A stretch of DNA of 64,000 nucleotides from JAIBJN01 sp963699495 (GTDB taxonomy: Bacteria; Actinomycetota; Thermoleophilia; Gaiellales; Gaiellaceae): positions 496,001-560,000 of the forward strand of contig CAVOUB010000003.1 in the NCBI GenBank assembly GCA_963699495.1, in the 5' to 3' direction. Of the stretch, positions 1 to 7,873 are shown piece by piece; within the stretch, counting starts at the first letter, position 1, and the number at the start of each line of letters is the position of its first letter. Position numbers and translations under genes: made by a program. The notes beneath the pieces were generated by a model. The model searched no databases, was not told the DNA's origin, and was given only the letters and a program-made list of their open reading frames with translations.

Positions 1-1451
1 CGAGATGCGGCTCGATGTCTCGTCGGAAAGCTCGCAGTTCTTCTTGCCGAGGTTCTTGCGCAGCGGCTTGAACCACTCCGTCGCGTCGATCAGCTGGACC
101 TTGCCCCGGCGGTGCTCCGGCTTGCGGTTGGTGAGCACCCAGATGTAGGTCGCGATGCCGGTGTTGTAGAACATGTTCAGCGGCAGCGCGACGATCGCCT
201 CGAGCCAGTCGTTCTCGATGATCCAGCGGCGGATGTTGCTCTCGCCCTGGCCCGCGTCGCCGGTGAAGAGCGAGGAGCCGTTGTGCACCTCGGCGATCCG
301 GCTGCCGAGCTGGCGTGTCGTGCTTCATCTTCGAGACCAGGTTGGCGAGGAAGAGCATCTGGCCGTCGCTCGAGCGGGTGACGAGCGAGTACTCCGGATC
401 GCCGTCGTGCTCGACGACGAAGCGCGGATCCTGGATGCCGTTCTTGCCGCCCATGCGCTCGAGGTCGCTCTTCCAGCTCTTGCCGTAGGGCGGATTGGAG
501 AGCATGAAGTCGAACTCGCGGGAGGGGAACGCGTCGTTCGAGAGCGTCGAGTGCTCCGGGCCGCCGACGATGTTGTCCGCCGCCTCGCCCTCGCCCTTGA
601 GCAGCAGGTCGGCCTTGCAGATCGCGTAGGTCTCGGCGTTGATCTCCTGGCCGTAGAGGTGGATCGAGACTTCCTTGCCGTGTTCGGCGGCGAGGTCGCA
701 GCAGCGTCTCCTCGGCGACGGTCAGCATGCCGCCGGTGCCGCAGCGCGCCGTCGTAGACCAGGTAGGTGCCGGACTCGATCTCGTCGGCGATCGGGCAGG
801 AAGATCAGGTTCGCCATGAGCCTGACGACGTCGCGGGGCGTCCAGTGCTCGCCGGCCTCCTCGTTGTTCTCCTCGTTGAAGCGCCGGACCAGCTCCTCGA
901 AGATCGTGCCCATCGCGTGGTTGTCGAGGCCGGGATGCTTGACGCTCCCGTCGCCGTTCAGCACCGGGTTGGGGCTGAGGTTGATCGACGGGTCGAGGAA
1001 CTTCTCGATCAGCGACGCCGAGCGCGTCGGCCTTCGAGAGCCGCGGGATCTGGTTGCGGAACTCGAACTTCTCGAGGATCTCCTGGACGTTCGGCGAGAA
1101 GCCGTCGAGGTAGGCCTCGAAGTCGGCCGCAGCTGCTGCTGGCTCGTCCGCGACTCGGAGGTCGCGCAGCGTGAACGTCGAGGTGTTGTAGAAGGCCTGG
1201 CCGGCGGCCTCGCGCAGCGGCGCGTCCTGGTTCGCGATGCCGCGCCTCGTCGAGGACTGCCTTCATCTCGAGCACGGCCTGCTTGGTCGGCTCGAGCACG
1301 GCGTCGAGCCGCCGGAGGACCGTCATCGGCAGGATCACGTCGCGGTACTTGCCGCGCACGTAGAGGTCGCGCAGCACGTCGTCGGCGATGCCCCAGATGA
1401 AGCCGACGAGCTGGTTGTGCTGGTCGAGGTCGTCGGGTCCGTGATGGTCAA
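1..1451 (-). pseudogene. hsdM: Type I restriction-modification DNA methyltransferase subunit HsdM, frameshifted and cut by the window edge
   Basis: N6-adenine methylase subunit of a type I restriction-modification complex. An N-terminal block typical of HsdM (YRDVILPMTVLRRLDAVLEP) lies near 1290-1370, a segment with HWTPRDVVRLM near 830-860, the AdoMet motif CGTGGMLT near 720-750 and the catalytic NPPYGKSW near 475-510, all on the minus strand but in different frames. At least six frame changes are needed to join them. The likely start is a TTG at 1451 whose bases overlap the stop of the upstream ImmA-like fragment. The 3' end, and any hsdS/hsdR, lie beyond the left edge. Either a decayed locus or a low-quality contig end; the intact motifs favour sequence error for at least part of the damage. 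Confidence 0.75.
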
Positions 1452-1681
1452 GGTTGTCGTGAACCCTCGTTTTCCCGGACGGGTCGCTCTCCCGGCAGCA
1501 GCATGCCCGACACCTCCAGCGACTCCGACTCGGCCACGCTCAGGCCGAGGAGGTCTTCGGCGATCGCCTCGACCGGCACGGGCGGCTGGAGCGATCCGCC
1601 GAATCGCTCGAAATAGCGCCGCAGCACAGCCGCGGCGCGCGGATCGCGCACCGGTCCTCGCCACCTGTCCCATTGTCCCAT
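1448..1681 (-). pseudogene. N-terminal fragment resembling ImmA/IrrE metallo-endopeptidase family
   Basis: A 77-residue reading frame starting MGQWDRW. Its middle (VEAIAEDLLGLSV...VSGMLLPGERPV) matches the usual N-terminal pattern of ImmA/IrrE-type proteins, in which a SGML.P.ER stretch precedes the zinc-binding HExxH helix. Here the frame ends about 12 residues after that point, with no HExxH, so the protease core is absent. The stop overlaps the presumed start of hsdM. This looks like a gene truncated by deletion or frameshift. ImmA-type proteases often sit in mobile or defence islands, which fits the methylase next door. The family call rests on a short stretch. Confidence 0.45.
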
Positions 1682-1978
1682 GTCACTTCGCGTCCGTGAA
1701 GAGCTCGTCGACCTCGTCCCACTCGTCGGGCCGAGCCGGCGCCCCGAAGCGAACCTCCCGGGCCCCTACCTGCTCGACGCTTGGAGCGGCAGGACGGCGA
1801 GCCGGCGAGAGCAGCGCGGCTGGAGGAGTTCGTCGAGGCCGCGCTCGCCGCGCCGCGGCGGCGGGAGCCCTCGGTCGGGCTCGGCGAGGATGTCAGGGTG
1901 TCGGCCAAAGGTCTCGTCGGTTCTGGGCTCGAGCTGGACGGGGAGCTGTTGCAGCTCTCGGCTTACTCGGCGACCTAG
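1680..1978 (+). pseudogene. Fragment resembling the ARPP-1 domain C-terminus
   Basis: Two plus-strand frames join if one base is restored in a TT run near 1780: the first ends in GPYLLDA and the second begins LERQDGEPARAARLEEF. The second runs into EPSVGLGEDVRVSAKG and a short beta-rich tail, which resembles the C-terminal end of ARPP-1 domain proteins as I remember them. The usual N-terminal half of that domain is missing, so this is a remnant or a short relative. The start ATG at 1680 overlaps the divergent start of the ImmA-like fragment, so one of the two starts is probably wrong. Function unknown. Confidence 0.35.
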
Positions 1979-2028
1979 GCTCCTTTGGCCATCTTGCCGC
2001 CCGGCTGGCTGCCGACGACGATCCAGAT

Positions 2029-2178
2029 GTGTTCTGGCGAGGACCCAAGCCTGCGCTGACCGAGCACGACGTGGACACGATGTTCCGGGCCCTCTCGGAC
2101 ATCAGGCGGATGTGCTCTCAGACCCTGGCTATCCTCAGGGAGGACGACGATGACGAAGCGGAAGCGGATGAGCCGTGA
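2029..2178 (+). CDS. Small acidic protein, unknown function
   Basis: About 49 residues from a GTG at 2029, ending in a strongly acidic tail (REDDDDEAEADEP). The coding-like sequence continues upstream of the GTG without a good start codon, so the true start may be earlier or lost to a frameshift. It contains VFWRGPKPALTEHDVD, a compact stretch that looks like a real protein. It overlaps the following small basic ORF by 29 nt in another frame, suggesting coupled translation. I do not recognise a family. Confidence 0.35.
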   Translation: MFWRGPKPALTEHDVDTMFRALSDIRRMCSQTLAILREDDDDEAEADEP

Positions 2179-2320
2179 AGAGCTGGACGCCTTCCTCCGG
2201 GAGGTCGACGCGCGCCAGGAAGAACTCGAGCGGCTGATCGAGAAGAGGGAAGCCGCGGCCAAGGCGCGCGAGGAGCGTCGGCTCCGCCGGCGCCGGCTCT
2301 TCGGCCTGCTACCCCTCTGA
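2150..2320 (+). CDS. Small basic coiled-coil protein, unknown function
   Basis: A 56-residue ORF from ATG 2150 to TGA 2320. Nearly the whole protein is a charged amphipathic helix rich in Glu, Lys and Arg (LDAFLREVDARQEELERL, then Arg-rich), ending FGLLPL. It begins inside the acidic ORF and its 3' end overlaps the convergent NERD gene by 12 nt. The acidic/basic neighbour pair recalls toxin-antitoxin architecture, but nothing in either sequence identifies such a function. Confidence 0.4.
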   Translation: MTKRKRMSREELDAFLREVDARQEELERLIEKREAAAKAREERRLRRRRLFGLLPL

Positions 2321-2903
2321 GGAGGGCGCCCCGCGCGGGGGCGTCCGCGCCCTGAGCCAGCCGGCGAGCTGGTCGACGCCCATGATCCAGACGCCGTCTC
2401 GGCGATGCGGGCGGTCGTCTCGCTGCACCAGGCACAGCACCGGCGTGACCCAGCCGCCGACCTCGCCGTGGAGCCACGCTGCGTGGTGGCGCGCGCGGCC
2501 CAGGTGCTCCACGCGGTACGCGCGGTTCCTGGTCTCCACCAGGTACGAGCCCGAAGGCCCATGCACCACGGTGCCGATTCGGCGGCCGTGGGCGTTCAGG
2601 AAGTCCTGCTCGACCCTCCAGCCCTCCTCGGCTGCCAGCGACGTCGAGGGCTCGGCGCACCGGCTGGTCGTCGACCGACAGGCCGAGCTTCTCGTTGCCG
2701 GCGGCGAAGGCCTCCGCGACGTCGTCTCGGTAGAGGAGGAGGACGATCGCGGCCAGCGCGAGCACCGTGACGATGCCCTGGGAGCGCTCGATCAGATTCG
2801 TGAGGACGGCGACGATGATGAGCGCGTCGACGGCCAGGAACGCGAGTGCGAGCGCGATGGCGTCCCAGGTTGCGCGCCGCGGGGAGGCTCCGGTGTGCGG
2901 CAT
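2309..2903 (-). CDS. Membrane protein with nuclease-related (NERD) domain, frameshifted
   Basis: The N-terminal part (from ATG 2903) carries two hydrophobic segments, roughly residues 12-36 and 42-60, followed by RDDVAEAFAAGNEKLGL. The C-terminal part, in another frame from about 2640 onward, contains the NERD-like core: a GTVVHGPSGSYLVETRNR strand in place of the usual EtK motif, then AAWLHGEVGGWVTPVLCLVQ. NERD domains are related to restriction-type nucleases, and some are membrane-anchored. One frameshift near 2640 separates the halves. The Lys usual in the EtK motif appears as Arg here, so activity is uncertain. Convergent with the small basic ORF. Confidence 0.6.
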
Positions 2904-2945
2904 GTCACCTCTATCGGCCGCGCGCGGGGCCCGTATTAGAGCCAG

Positions 2946-4644
2946 TTACTGGATATCGGCGGCCAGCGGGACGAGCTCGAAGCGGTCGACGTCCACGAGG
3001 CCGCGGTCGGTGATCTTCAGCTTGGGGATCACCGAGAGCGCCAGGAATGCCATCGTCTGGAAGGGCGAGGGGTAGGTGCAGCCGAGCTCGCGCGCGGCCT
3101 CGACGCAGGCCTCGCTCGCCTCCACGACCTCCGCCAGCGGGGCGTCCGAGAGCAGGCCGGCGACGGGCAGGGGCAGCTCCGCCTTCACGCCGCGGCTCTC
3201 GATGACCACGATGCCGCCGCCGAGCTCGGCGATGCGCTGGACGGCGCGCGCCATGTCGCCGTCGTCGGCGCCCACGACCACGATGTTGTGCGCGTCGTGG
3301 GCGATCGTCGAGGCCATCGCGCCCTTCTGGAGGCCGAAGCCGCGCACGAAGCCGAGGCCGATGCGCCCGGTGGACAGGTGCCGCTCGACGACGGCGATCT
3401 GCAGCAGGTCGCGCGACGGGTCGGGGACCGCGAAGCCGTTCTCCACGCGGGGCTCGTCCTCCAGCGCCTCGGTCACGATCTGGCCCTCGACGAGCCCGAT
3501 CACGCGGGCGGCGCCGCCCTCCCACGGGATGCGGAAGTCGTTGACCGCGACCGGCTCGACGTTCACGGTGGACTTCACCCACTCCGGCACCTCGGGGCGC
3601 GCGATCTCCCCCACCGGCTTCCCCGCCTTGAGGACGAGCTCGGGCTCGAAGCGCTCGAGGTCGGGCAGGATCAGGACGTCGGCCTGGTAGCCGGGCGCGA
3701 GCGCGCCGAGCTGCGTGAGCCCGTGCCAGAGGCAGGGGTTGAGCGTGGCCATGACGAGCGCGTCCTCGGGGGCCGTCCCCTGGGCGACGGCGTCGCGCAC
3801 CATCGAGTTGATGTGCCCCTCCTCGGCGATGTGCTCGGGCTCGCGGTCGTCCGTGCAGAACGCGAGCCGGTGCGGGCCGAACTCCTCCACGAGCGGCAGG
3901 AGCGCGGCGAGGTTGCGCGCGGCCGAGGCCTCCCGGATCAGCACCCACATGCCCGGCGCGCAGGCGCTCGCGGCCCTCCTCGGGCGTGAAGCACTCGTGG
4001 TCGGAGCGGATGCCGGCGGCGGCGTAGGCCTGCAGCTGCTTGCCGAGGACGCCCGGCGCGTGGCCGTCCACGTGGGTCGTGGCGAGCGAGAGCTTCTCCA
4101 GCTCGTGCGGGTCGCCGGCGATGACGCCGGGGAAGTTCATCATCTCGGCGAGGCCGATCACGCGCCGGCGCCGGAGGAGCCCCTCCAGGTCGCCCCGGTT
4201 CAGCGGGCGGCGCGGTGACTCGAAGATCGATGCCGGCACGCAGGACGAGGCCATGAAGAAGACGTCCAGCGGCACCTCCGCGCAGAGGTCGGCGAGCCAG
4301 TGGACGCCGTCCGTGCCGAGGACGTTGGCGATCTCGTGCGGGTCGGCGACCACGGCGGTCGTGCCGAGCGGGAGGACGAGGCGCGCGAACTCGTCCACGA
4401 GCAGCTTCGACGACTCCAGGTGCATGTGCGCGTCCACGAAGCCGGGCACGACGTACTTGCCGCCCGCGTGGATCACCTCCTTGCCCGCGTACTCGCCCAG
4501 GCCGGCGACGAAGCCGTCGCAGATCGCCACGTCCGTCTCCAGCCACTCGCGCGTGAAGACCGAGAAGACCTGTCCGCCCTGGATGACGACGTCGGCGAGC
4601 TCGTCGCCGCGCGCCACCGCGAGCCGTCGCGCGAGATCCGGCAC
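2946..4644 (-). CDS. ade: Adenine deaminase, one frameshift
   Basis: Amidohydrolase that deaminates adenine to hypoxanthine (EC 3.5.4.2). The first frame (GTG start at 4644) contains the metal-binding HMHLESS, ADPHEIANVLG and SDHECFTPEEG. The second frame, from about 3952, continues with FCTDDREPEHI, the C-terminal HDAHNIVVVG and SPFQTMAFLALSVIP. The break is an extra G in a GGG run near 3952; removing it gives one protein of about 565 residues, normal for the family. It stands alone upstream of an RNA-like element, and would feed hypoxanthine to the xanthine-dehydrogenase-like enzyme encoded at 7.9-11.4 kb. Confidence 0.9.
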
Positions 4645-4694
4645 GCGGCAACGGTATCGCGCGCAGGCGGTAAGCCGCGAATCCAGAGACGAGC

Positions 4695-4700
4695 TACACT
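4695..4700 (+). promoter_or_regulatory. -10 element TACACT upstream of candidate RNA
   Basis: TACACT fits the TANNNT pattern seen at other start-proximal promoters in this window (the same hexamer precedes the cyclase at 56247). It lies 7 nt before the first base of the inverted repeat starting at 4708, which is where transcription would be expected to begin. No clear -35 box was seen. Confidence 0.35.
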
Positions 4701-4707
4701 GCAGGCA

Positions 4708-4814
4708 CTGGCCCCGCCCTCAGAATCTGGCCCAAAGCCCGCACTCCACCGACGCGCCCCCTTGCGCGCGAGGCGAGGAGCTTTCAAGGCAAACGGATTC
4801 GACCGCGGGGCCAG
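4708..4814 (+). ncRNA. Candidate structured RNA, rod-like fold
   Basis: Nested complementary segments define a long imperfect rod: CTGGCCCCGC (4708-4717) with GCGGGGCCAG (4805-4814); GAATC (4723-4727) with GATTC (4796-4800); AAAG (4734-4737) with CTTT (4781-4784); CTCC (4744-4747) with GGAG (4777-4780); and GCGC (4754-4757) with GCGC (4764-4767) closing a C-rich loop. Unpaired stretches remain between the stems. The layout recalls 6S-type RNAs, but it is shorter than usual and no family signature was recognised. No good U-tract follows. It fills the gap between adenine deaminase and the MshEN gene. Strand is inferred from the TACACT box; it could instead be a leader of the minus-strand adenine deaminase. 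Confidence 0.4.
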
Positions 4815-4840
4815 CCCTTTGGAGCGACCGGGTGGTCTCG

Positions 4841-5302
4841 TCAGGCGACGGGCTCGGCGGCCGTGAGCGGCTCGCCGTACGCGTCGTACAGGGCCGACTC
4901 GATCTCGCTCTGGAGCGCGACCTTGAAGCGGACGCGGCGGCCGGCGGCCTCGCGCACCTCGTCGAGCCCGCGGCCGTCGGTCGGGTCGGCGACGGCGACG
5001 AGCAGCACCGAGTTGGCGAAGCCGTAGCCGATCGCCTTCACGCGCCGGGCAAGGGGCTCGGGGATGTAGTCCACGGCGGCCTGGTCGAGGTCGACCTTGG
5101 CGAGGTCGACGAAGTCGAGCTTCTCCTGCTCGGCGAGCAGCCGCGCGAGGTCGCGCTCACGGATCCAGCCGTGCTCCAGCATGACCTCGCCGAGCCGGCG
5201 GTCGGTCTCCTGCGCCTCGACGAGCGCGTCGCGCACGGTGGCAGGGCGCGCGATGCCGTCGCGCACGATCAGGCTGCCCAGAGGGAGATCCCGCAGATTC
5301 AT
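4841..5302 (-). CDS. Stand-alone MshEN/GspE N-terminal domain protein
   Basis: A 153-residue protein consisting almost entirely of the T2SS protein E N-terminal (MshEN) fold: LGEVMLEHGWIRERDLARLL, the helical hairpin, then VLLVAVADPTDG and a C-terminal helix with IESALYD. In PilB/GspE-type ATPases this domain precedes the motor and in MshE it binds c-di-GMP. Here no ATPase domain follows, so it may be a free c-di-GMP receptor or adaptor. The window also encodes a GGDEF/HD-GYP protein at 60.4 kb. A divergent gap of about 195 nt separates it from the next plus-strand gene and probably holds its promoter. Confidence 0.75.
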   Translation of the reverse strand: MNLRDLPLGSLIVRDGIARPATVRDALVEAQETDRRLGEVMLEHGWIRERDLARLLAEQEKLDFVDLAKVDLDQAAVDYIPEPLARRVKAIGYGFANSVLLVAVADPTDGRGLDEVREAAGRRVRFKVALQSEIESALYDAYGEPLTAAEPVA

Positions 5303-5498
5303 TGCCGCTTCCAGGACGCAGCGTAGGCGCGAGATCTTCTGCGCGGGATCACTCCAACGGGTGACTACCGCGTGTCAGCGCCGCCGATCTCCACTGTGTG
5401 CCTGAGTCGAGCTCGTCTACACCTGAGATTCTCTTCTTTCGGGTAGTTGCCGGCCTCCGGACGCAGGCGCACACTCCGTCTCTGGGGTCTCTGCGGCA

Positions 5499-5711
5499 AT
5501 GACTGTTCACGTCTCCAATCCTGCGTTCGTCCACGACCTCCTCGCGTCGCTGAAGCGCGCCAACTACAGCGCCTCGCAGACCGGCGAGATGACGGTCGAG
5601 GTGAGCGCCCCGCCGGCCACGACGGCCGAGCAGGCGCGCCTCCACCTCGGCTTCTACCTCGCCAACTGGCGCGCCCGGCACCCGGGGATCGTCGCGGACA
5701 TCGTGCACTGA
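5499..5711 (+). CDS. Small conserved-looking protein, unknown function
   Basis: A 70-residue ORF from ATG 5499. The sequence is balanced and globular in character (FVHDLLASLKRANYSA, then ARLHLGFYLANWRARHPG), with no membrane segment. It ends 23 nt before the TTG start of the dehydrogenase gene, whose own -10 box lies between them. No family recognised. Confidence 0.5.
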   Translation: MTVHVSNPAFVHDLLASLKRANYSASQTGEMTVEVSAPPATTAEQARLHLGFYLANWRARHPGIVADIVH

Positions 5712-5719
5712 GCCTTCCG

Positions 5720-5725
5720 TAGAAT
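5720..5725 (+). promoter_or_regulatory. -10 element TAGAAT
   Basis: A near-consensus TAGAAT placed 9 nt before the TTG start at 5735. This would give a leaderless or nearly leaderless transcript for the dehydrogenase gene. Confidence 0.4.
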
Positions 5726-5734
5726 CGGGCGGCC

Positions 5735-6703
5735 TTGCGCGCCGCCCTGATCACGGAGCTCGGCCGCCCGCCCGAGATCGGCGAGGCGCCTGATCCCGTG
5801 CGCGGCGAGGGCGAGGCCCTGATCCGGGTGCTGGCCGTCCCGCTGAACCCGATCGACATCAACGTCGGCGCGGGGCGCTTCTACGGCGGCAGCCCGCCGC
5901 TCCCGTACGTCCCCGGGTGCGAGGGCGTCGGCCGTGTGGTGGAGGCGGAGACGCTCCCGCCGGGCGCGCTCGTCTGGGCCCACGGGGCCGGGATGGGGAC
6001 GCGCCGCGGCGGCGCGCTGGCCGAGCTGCTGTCGGTGCCCGAGGAGGTCGTCGTTCACGTGCCGGACGGCTACGACCCGGCCCTCGCCGGGGCGCTCGGG
6101 ATCGCGGGAGTCGCTGGCTGGCTCCCGGTGGCCTACCGGTCGCCGGTTCAGGAGGGCGAGACCGTGCTGGTTCTCGGCGCGACCGGGACTGTCGGCCTCG
6201 TGGCGATGCAGGGCGCGCGGATCCTCGGAGCCGGGCGCGTGGTCGCCGCAGGGCGGCGGCCGGAGGCGTTGGAGCGGGCCCGGCGGCTGGGCGCGGACGC
6301 CGTGGTCTCGCTCGAGGAGGGAGATCTGGCGGAAGCCTTCTGAAGGAGGCCTGCGGCGGCGAGGGGCCGTCGCTCGTGATCGACCCGCTCTGGGGCGAGC
6401 CGGTCGTCGCTGCGGCGACGGCTGCGGCCCCGGGGCGCGCGGATCGTCAACATCGGCCAGTCCGCCGGGCCGGCCGCGCCGCTGCTCTCGGCCGACGTCC
6501 GCGGGAAGCAGCTGAACATCCTCGGCTTCTCCAACTTCGGGACGCCGCGCGAGGTCATGCACCGCGAGTACCTGCGCCTGCTGGAGTACGCCCGCGAGGG
6601 CAAGCTCGAGGTGGAGATCGAGACCTTCCCCTTCGAGCGGGTCGCCGAGGCGTGGCAGCGCCAGGCCGAGGGCGCCGGCGCGAAGGTCGTCGTCACGCTC
6701 TAG
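5735..6703 (+). CDS. Zinc-type alcohol dehydrogenase/quinone oxidoreductase family protein, two frameshifts
   Basis: Medium-chain dehydrogenase/reductase. The N-terminal GroES-like part has AVPLNPIDINVGAGRFYGG and PYVPGCEGVG. The NAD(P)-binding Rossmann part has VLVLGATGTVGLVAMQ and an ARRLGADAVV segment. Frames break near 6343 and again near 6436, after which the protein continues with IVNIGQSAGPAAPLLSADVR and ends EGAGAKVVVTL. Restored length about 322 residues, typical for NADPH:quinone reductases. The catalytic-zinc cysteine pattern is absent, so quinone reductase-like is the better guess. Start TTG 5735. Substrate unknown. Confidence 0.8.
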
Positions 6704-6725
6704 GGAGGCCGGCGCGGCAGCGCCA

Positions 6726-7493
6726 CTAGAGGACAGGCGCGAGGTCTTGGCGGGTGAAGCCGTATCGGCTCATCATTTTGAGGTGCTGCTTGGTGCCGAG
6801 GTAGCGGTCGAGCGAGGAATTGACTGCGTCGGTGAGTTGGGGAGTGGTCTTGGCGAAGGAGAATGCGCCAACCGGCAGACCTGCGCGGGACGTGCTTGGA
6901 GTGTCGGGCACGAAGCTGAGGGTAAGGTCGGCGGCCCGGTCGAGGTAGGCGCGATTGCCGGGCGCGGTGCTGGCGAACGCGTCGGCTTGTCCGGCCCTCA
7001 CGGCCTCCGCGGCGATTTGCTGATCCGGGAACGAGATGATCCGTTCCGGTGGGACGCCAGCCTGGAGAGCAGTCTGTTCCTGGATCTGGGCGCCGACGAC
7101 CGCGAGCGTGGCCCTCGGGTCATCGGCGATCGCCTCGTAGCTTGTCCACTTTTCCGCGTCGGCGTTTCGGACGATGAATCCGTCCCCAGCGACCCAGACG
7201 GGTCGGCTGAAGTCGACGAGCTCGGCGCGCGCTTCGGTTACGAACATCGGGACGTTGATGGTCCATCGCCCCTGCATCACGCCGGGGATCAGGTCCGAAA
7301 AGGTCGTGAGGACGAACTCGACACTGAGGACGCCGAGTTCATCGAGAACGTGCTGGATAAGCTCGATGTCGCACCCAGTCGGCGTCCCAGCATCGGCGGA
7401 TGGCACGAAGAACGGTGGCTCATCGAGGTAGGCGACGCGGATCCGATCCCGCCAAGCGGATGGCTTGGCTAGGTGTCCCCGTCCTCGTTCCAC
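6726..7493 (-). CDS. Extracellular solute-binding protein family 3-like
   Basis: A 255-residue periplasmic-binding-protein fold: RIRVAYLDEPPFFVP, then GCDIELIQHVLDELG, AVVGAQIQEQTALQAG and RYGFTRQDLAPVL at the C-terminus, typical of amino-acid/ectoine ABC receptors. There is no signal peptide or lipobox at the GTG start (7493), and no permease or ATPase gene nearby. Its start overlaps the cupin 3' end by 25 nt, making it the last gene of the run that begins with the xanthine-dehydrogenase-like subunits. Its ligand might therefore be a purine or a product, but that is inference. A missed upstream start could hide a signal peptide. Confidence 0.7.
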   Translation of the reverse strand: MERGRGHLAKPSAWRDRIRVAYLDEPPFFVPSADAGTPTGCDIELIQHVLDELGVLSVEFVLTTFSDLIPGVMQGRWTINVPMFVTEARAELVDFSRPVWVAGDGFIVRNADAEKWTSYEAIADDPRATLAVVGAQIQEQTALQAGVPPERIISFPDQQIAAEAVRAGQADAFASTAPGNRAYLDRAADLTLSFVPDTPSTSRAGLPVGAFSFAKTTPQLTDAVNSSLDRYLGTKQHLKMMSRYGFTRQDLAPVL

Positions 7494-7873
7494 CAGCCGG
7501 GCTCGACCTCGGCGTCCTGGAGGCCGCCGTCGCCCGAGCCGAAGGCGAGGAGCTCGAGGCCGTCCGGCCCGGACTCGAAGGCGCGCGTCACCTCGGGCGC
7601 GACACGGAGGGCGTCGAAGGGCTTGAGCTCGACGATCTCGTCGTCCAGCTTCGCGCGGCCGCTGCCGCCGAGGATCACGTAGATCTCCTCCTGCGACCCG
7701 TGCCGGTGGCCGAAGGGCACCCGGGTGTCCGGCGCCAGGCGCTGGTAGGAGAGGCCGACGCGCTCGGTCTCGAGCGCGCCTCGGGCGAAGCGCGACTCCA
7801 ACTGCGGGGAGAACCCGAACTTCACCGCCGAGTCCTCGACGTCCATGAGGTTCTTGAGGGTGAAGCCGCTCAC
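7469..7873 (-). CDS. Cupin domain protein
   Basis: A 134-residue single-domain cupin. Metal-binding motif 1 appears as GHRHGSQEEIYVILGG and motif 2 as PFDALRVAPEVTRAFESG. Cupins of this size bind a metal and act as small isomerases, dioxygenases or sensors. Its GTG start (7873) overlaps the stop of the large molybdenum hydroxylase subunit (GTGA overlap), so it is part of that operon. Confidence 0.8.
   Translation of the reverse strand: MSGFTLKNLMDVEDSAVKFGFSPQLESRFARGALETERVGLSYQRLAPDTRVPFGHRHGSQEEIYVILGGSGRAKLDDEIVELKPFDALRVAPEVTRAFESGPDGLELLAFGSGDGGLQDAEVEPGWWNEDGDT

Noticed and set aside
4645..4707. Possible purine riboswitch upstream of adenine deaminase
   Set aside because: The conserved three-way junction bases of purine riboswitches were not seen, and the nearby structured element fits a separate RNA better.
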